Shown in pieces: positions 47,981-60,705 of a stretch of 64,000 bases of DNA (the first letter of the stretch is position 1; each line of letters starts with the position of its first letter). A program made the position numbers and the translations under genes. This stretch comes from Rapana venosa (lineage: Eukaryota; Mollusca; Gastropoda; Neogastropoda; Muricidae), in the NCBI GenBank assembly GCA_028751875.1, contig CM054162.1, positions 1,025,266 through 1,089,265 on the forward strand, given 5' to 3'. The notes beneath the pieces are model-generated. The model was not told where the DNA came from, did no database searches, and saw only the letters and a program-made list of their open reading frames with translations.

Positions 47981-50900
47981 AAAATTTGAAAAAGGGAAAT
48001 ATTTGGGGGAAAAAGGGGAGGAAATTGTTAGGAAAAAGAAAAAGAAAAATGGGTTATTGGGCTGCCTCTTGCTTTAAACCAAACGGGAAACTTTAAATTA
48101 CAGAACCCCAGACTTTTAGTACAATTTTAAAAAAATTGTTCCCAACAAAACGGGCTCCTACTATATTTTTTTGTTTTCTTTCAAGCTGCAACATTTTTTA
48201 ATGATTTAAATTTGTTTCCCTTTTACAATTGCCCCAAAAACTATGTCGGGTTTTTGTCGAAATGAGGAAGAATAAAAGACGGGTTTTATTTTTTTTAGTG
48301 TTGTTTTTCCCTAAGTTTATATTTATATTTTTTGAGGACGAAACCAACAAAGTTACGGTATTTATTTTTTTTTTTTTTAAATTGCTAACCCCTTTTGAAA
48401 ATTGCCCAAAAAGGGAAGGGAATTTTAAAGTTTGTGCAAAATTATTTTTTTTGAAGGAATTTAAATGAAATAAAGAGGGGGAGGTTTCACGTTATTGTTA
48501 CGAAAAAAAAAGAAAACATCTCTGTTTTTCTGCTTTAAAAAACTAACTTTCCAGCACTGGCCCAAGAATCTTGTTTTTGTAAATGGGGAATTAAGTTTTT
48601 TTGGCAAAAATTTGTTTGGATCGTTTGGCATTTGAAGACTTGCAAGCACGTCAGCAAACTTTTTTAAATCAATTATATTTTTTTCAAAATATCATTAACC
48701 AAAAAAATTTGGGAAATAATAGTGGCCCAAAGACTGTTTCCCTGGAAAAACCGGGCACTTATTTTTTAAAAAAGGTTGATGTTAACCTTTTATAACTACT
48801 GCTTAAGTACAAATTTGAAAGATAGTCAGAAAACCAAGTCTAAAAATTTTTAACTACGTATACCCTATTTTTTCCCATCTTGTGTAGAAGCCCCTTGTCC
48901 CAGAAAAGGGCCGAACCCTTTTTGGATATGTCAAAAATCATTTGCTTTGTTGTGTTTCCAAAATTTGAAATGAGAAAAAAGACTTTTAAATGTATACAGA
49001 ATTTAACTGGTTAACAGTGGGTCGCCGGGAAAAAAACCCCTGATTGGGATGGAAAAATGTGGTTAGTTTGAAAAGGAACTGATAAATTTTTTGAGTGAAT
49101 CATTTTTTCCTTTTAAAACCCCAAAACACAACTTAACAAAAAAATTTTGGTTTTATATTTTTTTACATAGTTCTTTGAGGGGTTTTTTTTTAATAGGATT
49201 TACTAAAGTTTGGTTTTCCAAATTTTTGGGGAACCTAAAATTGTTTAGACTTCTATAAAGAGATTAAAAACAAAATTTTTAGAAAAAGATGGTAGAGAAA
49301 ATTTTTAAAGGATTTATTGTGAATTTAAATCAAACCCTATTTTTTTTCCGTATCCAGGTTAAGTTTGATTTTTTTCAACTTCAAAGCTGACGCAAATGTC
49401 ATTTTTTTCCCCTTTCAAGAAAGGGGAATTTCGGGGGGGATCATCGTCATCTTTTTCCCCCGGGAATAAGGGGGGAAAAAAAAAACGCTATTAAAAAATT
49501 ATTTGCCTTTTTCTCTACTGATTGACACGATTTTTTTAAAAAAACTGGGAGGAGTTTTCGTTGGCATCTTTCCTTTTTTTTTCAGAAACATTTTCCTAGC
49601 CCCCCCCACCTTTCCCCTTTTGCCCAAACTTGGCGGGGGGGGACACCTTGTTCAATTTTCTAGGGAATTCTAGCAGTTGTTTTTTTTCTTTAAACAGAAT
49701 TCACAAAAATTTTTCCGAAATGAGGGAAAAAATAAAGGCCTTTTTCAGGTGTGCTAGTTAATTTAAAGCAGTTATGTGAATGGGGGAAGGCCAGTTAGTG
49801 CCGGGGAAAGTTTTCCCCTTTAAAAGGCTTTGAAGGAAAGGCCTCCAAAAATTTCTGACTGGCCACCCCAAAACACCCACGCTTTTGAAAAACGCTCGGG
49901 GCCCGGATAAAAGAAATTGAGAATAAAAAATTTGAATTGCAAAGGTATATTCATTTCCCTGCTTTTTTTTTTTGGTTTTCAGAAAAAAATTATACAAATT
50001 TTAAAACCAATTCTGGCTCAGGTCATAAACCTTTAAAAATTCCTGGGAAAAACGCTTTAGTACCAAGCCCACACATTGTTTAAAAAGTGCTTTTGAAAAT
50101 GTGACTTTTGAAAACAACTTCACCCATGAGGGGGGCCCCCACTTTAGCCCCAGTTCTCCTTTCCTCAGACGAAAAGGGAAAAAAATCCCAAAAAGCCGGA
50201 CGGGTATGGCCCCCCATAACATAAAAAAAAAATAAAAAAAAAATAAAAACAAATTTATATAGCGCTCAAATTTTTGTAAAAAAAAAAACAAATCGAAAAC
50301 ACCATATACGCAAATCCCCACCGTTTTTATTTATATTAAAATATATTATATAAAAAATTTAAATTTTATAAATTTAAAAATTAAAATTTATATATATATA
50401 TTTTATATTTTTATTTATTTCACATACACATACATACACAAAAAAAACATACATATACACCCCAAACACATACCCTAGACAAAATTCACCCTATCACTTT
50501 GGGGTGCACACATGCTTGGGACACACACGTGCGGGAAAACACCTCAAAGCCCTTACATTTCCCACACAAAAAATAAAACATAAGTGTTATTTTCACAGGT
50601 TCAACATCATTTTTTCCATACATTCCTTTAATTTGGTTTTTAATTAAAAAATATGCAAAATAACCATTAAATTTTGTAAAACATACATTTAAAACCCTTT
50701 TACACACTATATTCACACACCCAAAAATACACACATTAATATTTTTCCCTAAATTTTCACATCTGTATGCTAAAACCCTAATAAAACCATCCTTTTGGCA
50801 CGCGACACAAACATGCATAAAACCCAAATTTCCATACACCCAAACCCCCACAGTCCCTTTACACAATGCCCCCCCCACCCCAATTTCCCACAAACACCCC

Positions 50901-52000
50901 ACACACACGCACCCTAACACTCACTCTCTCTTTCCACCCTTTTATTCACAGTGTAAATCATTGATCCCCCCCTTTTTTCCCCATCTTTCCCACAATCAGC
51001 ACTGTCTGAATTTTTGGGAGGGCCTCAGTCATGTTTCCCAGGGTTTCCCAAAAGTGAAAACCCTGGTAGTGGTTTGTGCGGGCCCGTTGCCCAAGAGGTC
51101 ATTTTACACTTCCCCCCTGCTGTCACACCAGCCTTTTTCTGGGGTGGTGGTTTACAGGGGAAAGTAAAATCGTTTTGTTGACCAAGATCACTCCCCTGGC
51201 TAAACCCTTGTCTTCCCGATTTTTTCCCTTTTTAATTTTCCGGGGCCCAACCAGGGAATTTTTCCCAGTGTGGCCCTTTGGCAGGTCGTGTTTATGAAAA
51301 ACCGGGGGTGGCGTGCCGCAGCACACATCGGCAAACCCCCACACCGAACCCGAAGACGAGGAGGAAAAGGGTCCCGGGAAAACCAGTTTGGGGCCCGGGA
51401 ACAGCTTTTCCCAAAGTCAACGGGGGCAGTTTCTTCCTGGCCCATGAAACACCGCTGGTGACCGGGAGGGGGGGGTTTCACTTTTACAGAAATTGGGGGG
51501 GATCCTGGTGTCTTTCCCTTTAGACTGCTTCCCGCCCACACGTGAAGACTTCTGCAATCATTTTTTCCCCCTTTTCCCCCAAAATCCAAACCCCCTTTTA
51601 AATTTTTTCTGGCCACATCGTCAGGGGACTCCCCCCTCACTTCAGGAACAGAGGGGATTTTTGCAGGGATTTCGTCTCCCGTACTTTTTCCAGCTCGCCA
51701 CCCCGTCCGGAGTTCCGATCTGGGGGTCCTTTTCTCTCTGTGGCGGCCTGCAGTCCCCAATGGGGGACGCAGTCCCCCCGGAAACTCCCGAATAGTGGGG
51801 CGAGGACTTGCGAGCTACAGCCTTGGGGATCATTCCAGGATGTGAGGAACTCCCAAAATGCCTTCAACCTCCCTTTTCCCTTTGCGGGGGTTTGATTTGG
51901 GGTGGGGCGGTCCCGGGAAAGGGAGCACTGCCCGAAAACCCCCCTCCCCAAAGAGTGCCCGGAGAGAAAAATTCCCCCTTTTACGATGGTGTCAAACGTT
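47981..52000. other. Duplicated unit, copy 2 (error-laden)
   Basis: Follows copy 1 base for base in outline (for example 48015 with 44198, 48340 with 44480, 50020 with 46080, 51300 with 47290). It has a very high rate of indels and a bias to runs of A, T, C and G, with GT dinucleotides often replaced by homopolymers. The pattern fits unpolished long-read sequence better than evolutionary decay. Open frames here are unreliable. Confidence 0.85.
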
Positions 52001-52125
52001 GTCGTCACCAACATTTCTGTCCCGGGGGGCAACGGGCCTCTTTTTTCCCGCTTCATCCGTAGGGCGATGGGGCTGGGGGCTTCTTTGTTTTTCTGATTGG
52101 ACATCTTCCTTTCAGCAGGGAACAA
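51200..52125 (-). pseudogene. LINE ORF1 protein, noisy copy with N-terminus
   Basis: Equivalent of the ORF1 at 47164-47917. Near 52103 (minus) the frame opens MSNQKNKEAPSPIALRMK, giving the likely native start that copy 1 lacks. SVPEVRGESPDDVARK near 51620 is the RRM-like part. Frames are broken by homopolymer errors. Confidence 0.7.
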
Positions 52126-52719
52126 GCAACAAATTTTAAATCCCTTTTGTCTTTCCTTTTTTTATTTTACTTTTACACCAAAGTTTTAGAGGTCCCCTTG
52201 TCCGTTTTTCCCTTTTAAAAAATCACAAGACTTCGGTCACCTGGTTTTGGAATCCCCCGATACCCTGGGGTTTGGTTTTCTCCCTTTCCCCAGTAAACAA
52301 CTTCACGTCCCTGTGCAGAAAACCCGTACTGGGATTTTAATCGTTTAGACACCAGTGGTGATTGAAATAAACACAGGTTCGTGGGTCACAGAACGAAGAG
52401 AATTTAAGGGGCCAGTCCGATGGTAACATGCGGAAAGTCCCCTGCAATCTGCTATGTTTTACCTCTGGGATTTGGACGCATACCAAAGGGGCCCGGGCAC
52501 AGGCAGCGGAATGCAAATGGAAAAATGTCAACCCCAAAAGGTGTCGCCGCACAAAGCACGAGGGAATTTTTTTATATTTAGGGACGTGAAAATAAAAGGG
52601 GTTTTACCCAGGCCAGCACACATCCACACCATTTTGCAACTACAAAACAGGGGGGGCCAAAAATTTACTATCGATTTTGAAAATATTATTTTGCCCCAAA
52701 ATTTTCCAAAGTGATCAAC
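52001..52719. other. Sequence right of ORF1, noisy
   Basis: Matches 62750-63420 after the third copy (shared 'caccagtggtg'-like, 'gcaacaagcaacaaa' and 'aggccagca' blocks). It has no counterpart after copy 1, where the junction intervenes. No gene seen. Confidence 0.55.
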
Positions 52720-53030
52720 AACCAGCTTGAACCAAACGTTGCTATTTGTAACAAAATCCTTTTAACTAAAAGTCTGTTTAGGGACAAAATCCTTTTAAAA
52801 ACAACGTCTGCTATAGAAAATAAACCTTGAACACAAACTTTTTGCTATAGTACATGTCCGAAACAAACGGGCTGCATTCTACATGTCCCCTTTTAAAAAA
52901 ACGTCGCTACGCTACATGTCCTTGAACTTTTAACGTCCCGCTAAGCTAATGTCCTTGAAACTCAAACGTCGCAGGGTACATATCCTTGAACCCCAAAAAA
53001 TCTCTTTGCTACATGCCTCCCGCACCTTTC
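52720..53030. repeat. Tandem array of about 31-bp units, noisy
   Basis: Repeats of the type 'acgtcgctacgctacatgtc' + 'cttgaac'. About 8-9 degenerate units, partly corrupted. The same array is at 63425-63690. Confidence 0.75.
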
Positions 53031-53149
53031 AAAAAAAATATGATTTCACAAACCTTTTAAAAAAATCTTAGTAACTCCAAAATTTTTCCGGGGGCTCACG
53101 CACACACCCCCCTAAAAAAAGCCGAAAAATCATCTTCTCTTTATTTTTG

Positions 53150-53589
53150 GTTTTCCCTCGATCTGAATACCTCCCTCTTCCCCCTCCGCCAAAACCTTTT
53201 ATGGGCATTTTAAAACCAGTTCAAGACTTATTTATTTCAAACCTAAAAATTTTTTCCCCTTTCCCGCCTCATCCCCATAGTTGTCAATCTGTTTCTTCAC
53301 CGCGAAATGATTCTTATCATTCCGCCATTTTTTTTTCCCTCTCAACACACAAAAACCTGTCAGAAAGAAAAAATATGTTACTCCCCGCAATTTTTTAAAG
53401 GGGTTTGAAATCATTAAAAATTCTTCACAAGCTTCCGAATGTTTTTCACAAACCTCTACCACAAATGACCTTTTCTGATCATTAAAACACATTTTCCCCC
53501 AACGCTTGATGACCAAAGCCCCCTCCTACGCCCCTTCCCCCCTGACCCGAAACCCCTGCGCCATGGTTTAACCCCAAAACATCTTGGGT
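53150..53589 (+). mobile_element. LINE 3'-end fragment, noisy
   Basis: 'gatctgaatacctccctctt', 'ccaaaaccttttatgggc' and 'tatttcaaacctaa' match the C-terminal end of the LINE at 5690-5785. The same block lies at 63790 in the third copy. Confidence 0.65.
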
Positions 53590-56000
53590 AAGCGAAGCGC
53601 CCAAAGCCGGCAAGTAAAAGGCCCGGGGGGGAAATCAAAAACCGAAACAAAAACAGCTTTTTTCCCAAAAAAAATAAACAAAGTCAAACTCTTTCAGCAA
53701 AGACAGCTACTAAATCTTCCCCAATTTTTTCTGTGCAAATTCCCTAAAAAACTCTTTTTTTTCCCAAACCCAAATCTCCCTTTGGGTCTTTCAAAAACAA
53801 AATCCTCTTGGCCCAACAAAACCCCAACCTGTTTTGAACTTCCATCCCTATTTTCTGCCTTCTTCTCAGGGCCAAATTCGAAAACAACGCTCCAGACTGG
53901 AAACGACTCAATTCCAGTCTGCGCCCCTGATCCCCCGTTCCTGGCACTCCAATCTTTTCCTTCCATCCACAAGGGGCCAAAAGAAATCATGACCCAAATT
54001 TTGAAAGGGAAATTTTCTATAAAAACATGCGACCTTGAAATTTTCCCCTACCTCTCCTGTTTTTTTTCACAATGCCTTCCAACTTTTACCCATTTCACTG
54101 AAAAAGTAAATCCCTTCTTGAGTCAGGGAAAATTTCCATAGCTTTTTTAAAAAACAATTTGTCACAAACCCCAAATGAAAAAGCACGACCTAGGGGTCCA
54201 AACAAAATTTGAAGTTTTTAGGCCCGCCCCAAACTTACCCCTTTTTCTCAAAAGTACTAGAAAAAGTCATTTTCAAACAGGGTCAACAGCACCTTCATTC
54301 CCTTTAAACTTTCCCTTCCCCCTTTTCAATCGGGCCCAACGCCCCAACCACAGCACCGAAACCCTTTTGTCCCAAAAACCTTTTGAAAACACTTCTTTCT
54401 TGCTTTGATGCAGGGGAAAAAACTCCCCCTCACTCTTCTTGACTTATCTCACCTTTTATACCTTTGATCCAAAAATCAATTCAATTTTTTCGCCTCCAAA
54501 AAAACTTTGGTATTAACGGCAAGCCCCCACCTGGGTTTACTTTATACCCCAGAAAGGGGTTCCCCCGAAAGTTATTGTAAAAAAAAATTCAATCAAAAGC
54601 TGTCAAAAAGGAATGTGGAGTCCCCGCGGGATCATCCTGGGGCCCCGTTTTCTTTACTCTCTACACTGCCCACTCTCACAAAATTTTAATAAACACCCCC
54701 ATATTTATCATCATTTTTTATGGGCCCAAGGGTATCAGCTTCATGGGAGTGATACTGTTGAAAAAATTGCCTTCCCCCCCTGATAATTTATAAACCTTTT
54801 GCCTTCAAGACATTCAAAAAATGGATGACTCAGAAACCCCGGTTTTAAACTTAAAGCCGAAAAAAAACCGAAGCCCCCATGGGCCTTCATAGGGGGGGGC
54901 CCCCAAAATAAACTTTTTTCCCCATTGCAACCAACTTCAAAAGAAATTTTGGCCCAAAAGTCATTTTCCCTTTTTCCAACTCTGGGGAAGTAAATTTTGG
55001 AGTAATTTTGACAACACAAATCTCTATGAAAAAAAAACATCACCCAGAAACCCGCCCCGTCTTCTACTATCAATTACGGGGGCAAAAAGCGCGATTTGCA
55101 AGTAATTTTCCAATGAGCAACCTTTAAGCTTGTCCATCTCTCAACTTTTTACGTTTTTTAAAATTTCTGTAATTTTCTTTTGGCTGGCCCCACCGGGATC
55201 AAAATCCACTCCTTCAAAGCATACAAAAAATCGACTCGACTGGGGCCTAAAAAAAGAAAAAAAATTTAAACCCCATCATCTCTTCTGCGGGTCTCTTTTA
55301 CCGGGGGCCCCGCCTGCTTTACAAAGGGTGGGATATAAAATCAAAAACCCCCTGTTTCAAATGTCTCCCAAAACTGCACCCTTTTTATCTCTGTAAATTG
55401 TCCCCTTTACCTGTTTCACTCCATTTCCCCTTTCCCTTTGGGTCAGGGCCAGAAACTTTTTGCTTTGGAAAAACCCCGATTCAAACAAACCCTGTTGGCC
55501 TCGCTCCCTTTTCCCGTTTCTGGTCCACCACCTAAAATGACCCCCCCCTCTTTCACTTCGGGCCCAAAAAGCCTTTACTTGATACCCTTTAAATCCAGCC
55601 TCAAAACAAAAAAACTTATTTCCTACCTGAGACTTTTCCCCTAAATATCTGTCATAATTTTTTAAAAGCAAATTTCCCTTCCAAGGTTGTTTCCCAGTGG
55701 GGGTTTTTGTGTGTGTGGGTGTGGTGTGGGTGTTGTGTGTGTGTGGTGTGGTGTTTTGAAGTGTGGTGTGGGGGTTTTTTTGTTTTGGTTTTGCGTGTGT
55801 GTGTGCGGCAAGCGTGCATACGTGCGCCGCCCCTGGTTTTGAAATTTTGTTTTTTCATTAGTTTAAGGAGAGTTGTTTCCTGGGAAAAGTTTTAGTGCAA
55901 GCGCTTGATTTGGTTTTTTTAATTACAAGGAAATTTAAACGCTATATTTAAAATTCCCTAATTAAATTAAATTTTTATTCTAAAATTTTTTATTTATTAT
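53590..56000 (+). pseudogene. LINE of the 4.2-6.0 kb type, noisy copy
   Basis: Collinear blocks with 4240-5930: 'aacaaagtcaaa' plus 'ttcagcaaa' near 53690, 'aaaaagcacgac' near 54180, the motif B region 'ggaatgtggagtccccgcgg' near 54610 (GVPxG), and 'ttgccttcaagacattcaaa' near 54800. The 3' GT-rich UTR lies at 55700-55830. Homopolymer-type errors disrupt all frames, so the coding state of the original cannot be judged. Confidence 0.7.
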
Positions 56001-56345
56001 AACTTTTTTTCCCCGCCTTCAAAACCCGAGATTCTTTTGCCCTGCCAAAGGGGTATGACCCCGTGTGGGTTTTGGGGTGTGTGTGTTTGGTTTGCGCCGC
56101 GGGGCGTTTGTGTGTACATTTGGACCTTTATGGAACTATTTTCTTATCACTGGTTGTTAGGGGTAAAAATTTAGTTGGGGGCAACCCTTTTGTTTGGGCT
56201 CTGCAATATATTGCGCTATTTAAATTTTAATTTATTTATTTTTTACATAAAAAAATAATAAAAATTTTTAATTTTTTTTATTAAAAAAATTAAAAAATTT
56301 TTTATTGCTTCGCAATGTTTTTTTAAACCCCTAGGGTCTCCCACG
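56001..56345. other. LINE-tail-like AT-rich sequence, noisy
   Basis: 'gcaatatattgcgctattta' followed by AT-rich sequence resembles the LINE 3' termini at 6035 and 46310. No gene seen. Confidence 0.4.
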
Positions 56346-56790
56346 TTGAAGTCCTTCGCACTTCTTTTCTTGGCAGGGAAAAACCGTTTTTTCCCAGGGT
56401 TTCCCTTTTTAGAAAAGAGACAAGAGGTCCCGGGGTTTGCGAGGTTTATCTATGGTGGTTTCCTGTCAAGGGCTTGCAGGTCTGGTGGGTGCTCGGGCAT
56501 TTCCCGGGATCCTTTTTATAACACATTTTTCCCCTTTGCATTCTTTTTGTGTAAGGGTTTGACCAGCGCTCCATCCGCCATTCTCTGTCTCGAATGACCT
56601 TCCCAGAAGCTAATATTAGAGTGGAAGTGTTCCTTTGGTTGGACCCCAAACCTGCTTGTGCCATCATACATCGCTTTGAGATTGCGATCTGAGTCCGGGA
56701 GCTGAGCTGAAGTCACACGTTGCTGGCCAACTGCTGGACTTTACTGTGAGCAGCATGGAGAACCTGGAGTGTATGATATCAGCATAGTAC
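56346..56790 (-). mobile_element. LINE fragment of the 7.4-11.4 kb type
   Basis: 56400-56500 matches 9240-9345 ('aagag.caagaggtcc.gg', 'cctgtcaagggcttgcaggt'). 56570-56615 matches about 9415-9465. 56690-56780 matches 10385-10490 ('gagtc.gggagc..agctgaag'). Here the RT-side and endonuclease-side blocks are nearly adjacent, so this copy lacks the insertion found at 9471-10375. Confidence 0.65.
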
Positions 56791-56963
56791 TGTTGTAGAA
56801 TATTCTAAAGTAGGCCTTGCCGCTACCTTTTATGAAAACTAAGGAAGGTTTTGGCTTGGTTTATTTGTAGAGTACATAACATAATGGTCCAAGCAAAAGC
56901 TGTTTCAGTTACTGGTGACGGATAAGTAGCAAGGCCTATTTTAGAAAGCAATATATATTATAT

Positions 56964-57016
<53 letters not shown>

Positions 57017-57114
57017 ATATATATATATATCTTTAAATGCAGTGCTGGAATTGTATTCATCCATGATATGATCTTGGTGTCACAGCCTCTACTGACCTAC
57101 ACACGTTGATTTGA
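56791..57114. repeat. (TA)n microsatellite and flank
   Basis: A (TA)n tract lies at about 56948-57030. No gene on either side. Confidence 0.85.
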
Positions 57115-57355
57115 TTGATGCCGTAGCTGAGTGATCAAGTCCTTTCGACTCCAATCACATGGGTCTATCAAGTTGTGAGTTCGATTCTGAGCAGAGTCCA
57201 ATAAATTAAGCTTGTTTTTTTATAATGTCCCAGAACAACTTCAAGAGCAGACCTGCCAGTGCTTTAATGTTCTTCGAGTATGACCACACTCAGTAGATCC
57301 GACATGCACGTTGAAGATCCAATAACTGTAGTTGGCGTTTGACTTGCCTCTGTCT
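57115..57355 (+). mobile_element. SINE family A, copy with tRNA-like head
   Basis: The head reads 'gatgccgtagctgagtgatc' (A-box-like) and 'gagttcgattctg' (B-box-like). The body has 'agagcagacctgccagtgct', 'cacactcagtagat' and 'cacgttgaagatcc'. This copy links the family A body to a tRNA-derived promoter. Confidence 0.8.
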
Positions 57356-57446
57356 TAATTTCTTGTGTGCATGTACACTTGATTTGTGGAAGACGGAAGA
57401 GGCAGGTAACAGGTCCTGTAATCCAGGCCAGTGTGTGGCAGCTTAT

Positions 57447-57448
<2 letters not shown>

Positions 57449-57512
<64 letters not shown>

Positions 57513-57628
57513 ACACACTTACACACACACACACTTACACACACCACCACACACATAGACCCCACACACACACACACACATAGACACACACACACACACA
57601 CATACACACACACACACACACGCACACA

Positions 57629-57716
<88 letters not shown>
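57449..57716. repeat. (CA)n microsatellite, about 270 bp
   Basis: Mostly pure CA with a few CATA, TTACA and CC interruptions. Long open frames over it encode only HTHT/CVCV repeats. Confidence 0.97.
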
Positions 57717-57769
57717 CCCAGCAGACATCCGCACAGTCAGAAGTCCGCTGCCTTGACTGTGGGCAACAA

Positions 57770-59160
57770 TGACAACAATAACAACATGACACGGAAATGA
57801 CAAACTGTCAGTGGTGAATCTGAAAGATGGAATGCATTTACTATTTCTGGCTGAGAACAGTGAATGAAATATCCACCGTGTTTTTCTTTCTTTCTGAGGG
57901 AACTAAGACAGGAGTGTTGGATGAAACTTAAGCGCAGTATACAATATGGCTGACATTGTATTGTATTATATTGTATTGCATTGTATTGCATTGTATTGTA
58001 TTGCTTCGCATTGTATTTTCTTGTATTTTATTTCATTGTATGGTATTGCTTTAAATTGTACTGAATCGTATTGTATTGACTGTATTGTACTGTATTGTAT
58101 TGCATTGTGTTGTGTTGTATTGCATTGTATGCCCCTTTAAGTCACTGCACAGTTCACTGCGTAAAACTGGAGCAACTTTTCCCAGGTGTCAAGCCTTAGT
58201 ATAGTGAGACACCAAATCCACCTGGCCACCCTGCATGCTCTAATTTGGACCAAACAGAACACCGATTAAAAAAAGTAGTGTTTTTTCAAACACACTATCC
58301 ACTCAAACATAAAAAAAGCTAAATTTACTCACACGCTACTATGATTTCAATCTAAAAATATGACTCCATTTCCGAATATGAAAATAAACCCAAGTGTTTA
58401 AGAGTTCTTCAGAATGCAACCAAGCAAGTAAAAATCTATGTGTCAACAATGACAGACTCACAATATTCAAGCTTAAATATAAATCAACATATCTATACAA
58501 TACCATTGATATAACATTAGTGCTTGATCCCAAAAATAATTCTGACACCACCACCACTACTATATTAAACATGATGATAATAATAATAATAATAATGATA
58601 ATAATAATAATTTTGTAATTATTATAATAACAATAATATAAAAAGTGGTGGAATAAGAGATGCTATTTTGTAAAATTAAGCCACATGTGAAAACACAAAT
58701 AAAGAGAGAGATAAAGAAATAAGTAAGTAAATAAATAGATAAACATAAATGGATAAATAGAATAAACAAGTAACTAATTAATCACATAAATTCATAAATG
58801 CATAGATAATAAAGAATAAATAAAAAAGTAAATAAATAAATAAATAAACAAGGAAGAAGGAAAGAAAGACGGGAAAGAATAGCAATAAGATGACACCCAA
58901 AGAGGTAGACACTTAGAAACCAACCCCCAAACCTGGACGTTAAATGATCGATGGTGTAGCGTCAGAAGGGCACAGCTAAGCTTGTTGTGGTTTCATTATC
59001 AGGCTTATTGCAATCCACGAATGCCCTGCAAGAAGTAAACAACATGAAGGTGGGGTAGATAAGGATGGCACAGTACTGTTACCAGGCTGGCGATGAAGCT
59101 ACGCCCCACTTCTGCACATCACCAAGTATCTTAAACAAAACACAACACAGTATATCAACA
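57770..59160. other. Paralogous segment C (uninterrupted)
   Basis: Diverged copy of 770-4096 plus 6180-6250. It lacks the 48-bp minisatellite, so 'gaactaagacaggag' leads directly to the pentamer tract. It also lacks the LINE: at 59065-59110 'gatggcacagtactgttacc' is followed at once by 'aggctggcgatgaagct'. It contains the TATTG tract at 57950-58135 and AAT-rich repeats at 58570-58640. No gene seen. Confidence 0.7.
57950..58135. repeat. Degenerate TATTG pentamer tract, second copy
   Basis: Imperfect TATTG repeats, counterpart of 3120-3330. Unlike the first, no minisatellite precedes it. Confidence 0.9.
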
Positions 59161-60705
59161 TGTAGCCAAGGAAAACAAAACAAAACACAATTGATTAAGA
59201 AAGGCTTTCCAGTGCATGTTTTAATATTCCCATTGGTCTTTTTCTCCCTCTTCTTCTTTTTCTTCCTCTGCTTCTTTTTCGTCTTTTAATTATTATTCTT
59301 CGTTGAATTCTTCTTCTTCTTTGAAAATTTTTTGCACCTTACTTCTTTTTTGAGTTCTTTTTTAAATTGTTCTTCTTCTTTTTTTTCCCTTTTTTTTAAA
59401 ATTTCCACTTCTTTTTTGGGAATGTTTTTTCTTTGATTTTTTCCTTTTGAAATTTTCTTCTTTTCTTCCTTGTTTTAAAAAAATTTAAATCGTTTTTCAT
59501 TTGCTTTTTAAAAAAATAGTACACATGAAATAATAGCTTTAAGTTAATTGATTTGTACATCCTGTTTTAAGCAATCAATGGAAATATCTTCTTTTCCCCC
59601 TTTTTTTTTTTAAAGTCAAAAGCCCTGTTTGTTTTTTAAAAAGTTTAACTTTTTAAAAAAGTTTCCCGAAATCACTTTATGAAAAATAAAATAAGAATTT
59701 TTATACATAAAATTTAGATTTTTAGTTTGTTATCAAAAAAGCTTTTTGTTTGTTTTTTGTTAAAAGGTCAGTAAAAGAAATTAAATTGCTTTTAAAAGAA
59801 TTTATGGGTTTGGAAAAAACTGATCTTTACATCTAATTTAAAAAAAAATAAATTTTGGGTTTTGCCTCGGTCTGTTTCTTCCACTTTGAAAACATGTCTT
59901 TTGGTGCACTCCAAGGGGGTTTTCTTCATTTCTTTTTTTCCCCTTTTGGCCCCTTCCTTTTTTTCCCTTTACAAAACTAAAAAAAGGTGAACAAAGAGAC
60001 AGGAAAAATAAGGGAAGGAAAAGAAATTTAAAAAAAACACAGGAGGGTAGAAAAAAAACATTTTGAAACATAGGAAAGGGTTTTTTTTATTAGTTTAAAA
60101 CTATTTTTAAAAATTTTAATTTAAAAAAAGAGTTTTAATTTTATTGTTTTTTGGCTTATTGTACTGGGGTTTTTAACCCCTTTTTTTTATGTCATAAAAA
60201 AAGCGTGCGCGTGTTATTATTTTTGAACTGTGGGTTTAAAAGTCTTAATGGAAAAAGAAAAATTAGTTTTTACTGGAAAAATTTGTCTTATCCAAAATGC
60301 TAAATCAAGTGTTTCTTAATTGTTTAAAAAATTACGGGGGCCGCATTTTCGGTTTTCCCAAAGTTTGCAAAAGTGTGTGTCAAAATCAAACTTTTTTTTT
60401 TCAAATGGTAATTGAAATTTGCAGTGCATTTCCTTTTCTTTTATTTTAAGCCATTTATCTAAAGGAAAAAAAGTGTGTGTGGTGTGGGTGTGTGCGTGCG
60501 GCGTGCGTGTGTGTGTGTGTGTGTGTGGAGTGAGTGTGCAGAAGATGTGTTTGCTGGTGCCACATGAGTATTTGTGATTTTTCTTGTATAAGTTTTATGA
60601 CCGGGAGGTCTTTGTTTTTTTGTTGGGGGTTTCTTTCTTTGATTGGGGGTTTCTGCTTTCTGTAAAAAGATAGTGTAGGGTTTTATTATGTTTTCATGTT
60701 TATTG
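59161..60705. other. Segment matching 16070-16760, becoming noisy
   Basis: 59200-59260 and 59890-59935 match 16080-16120 and 16685-16745. From about 59300 the sequence shows the same homopolymer-rich corruption as 48-56 kb. A GT-rich stretch lies at 60472-60530. No gene is readable up to the gap, and no GPCR exon like that at 17286 is seen. Confidence 0.5.

Noticed and set aside
48000..56300. Many medium-length open frames
   Set aside because: The sequence is dominated by homopolymer-type errors, so neither open frames nor stops can be interpreted.
57115..57190. tRNA gene
   Set aside because: A- and B-box-like motifs are present, but the sequence is joined to the SINE body and does not fold into a full cloverleaf that I can draw. 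The same applies to 11504-11580, 21110-21180 and 30727-30800.
57339..57803. Cys/Val- or His/Thr-rich proteins
   Set aside because: Translations of the (CA)n tract.
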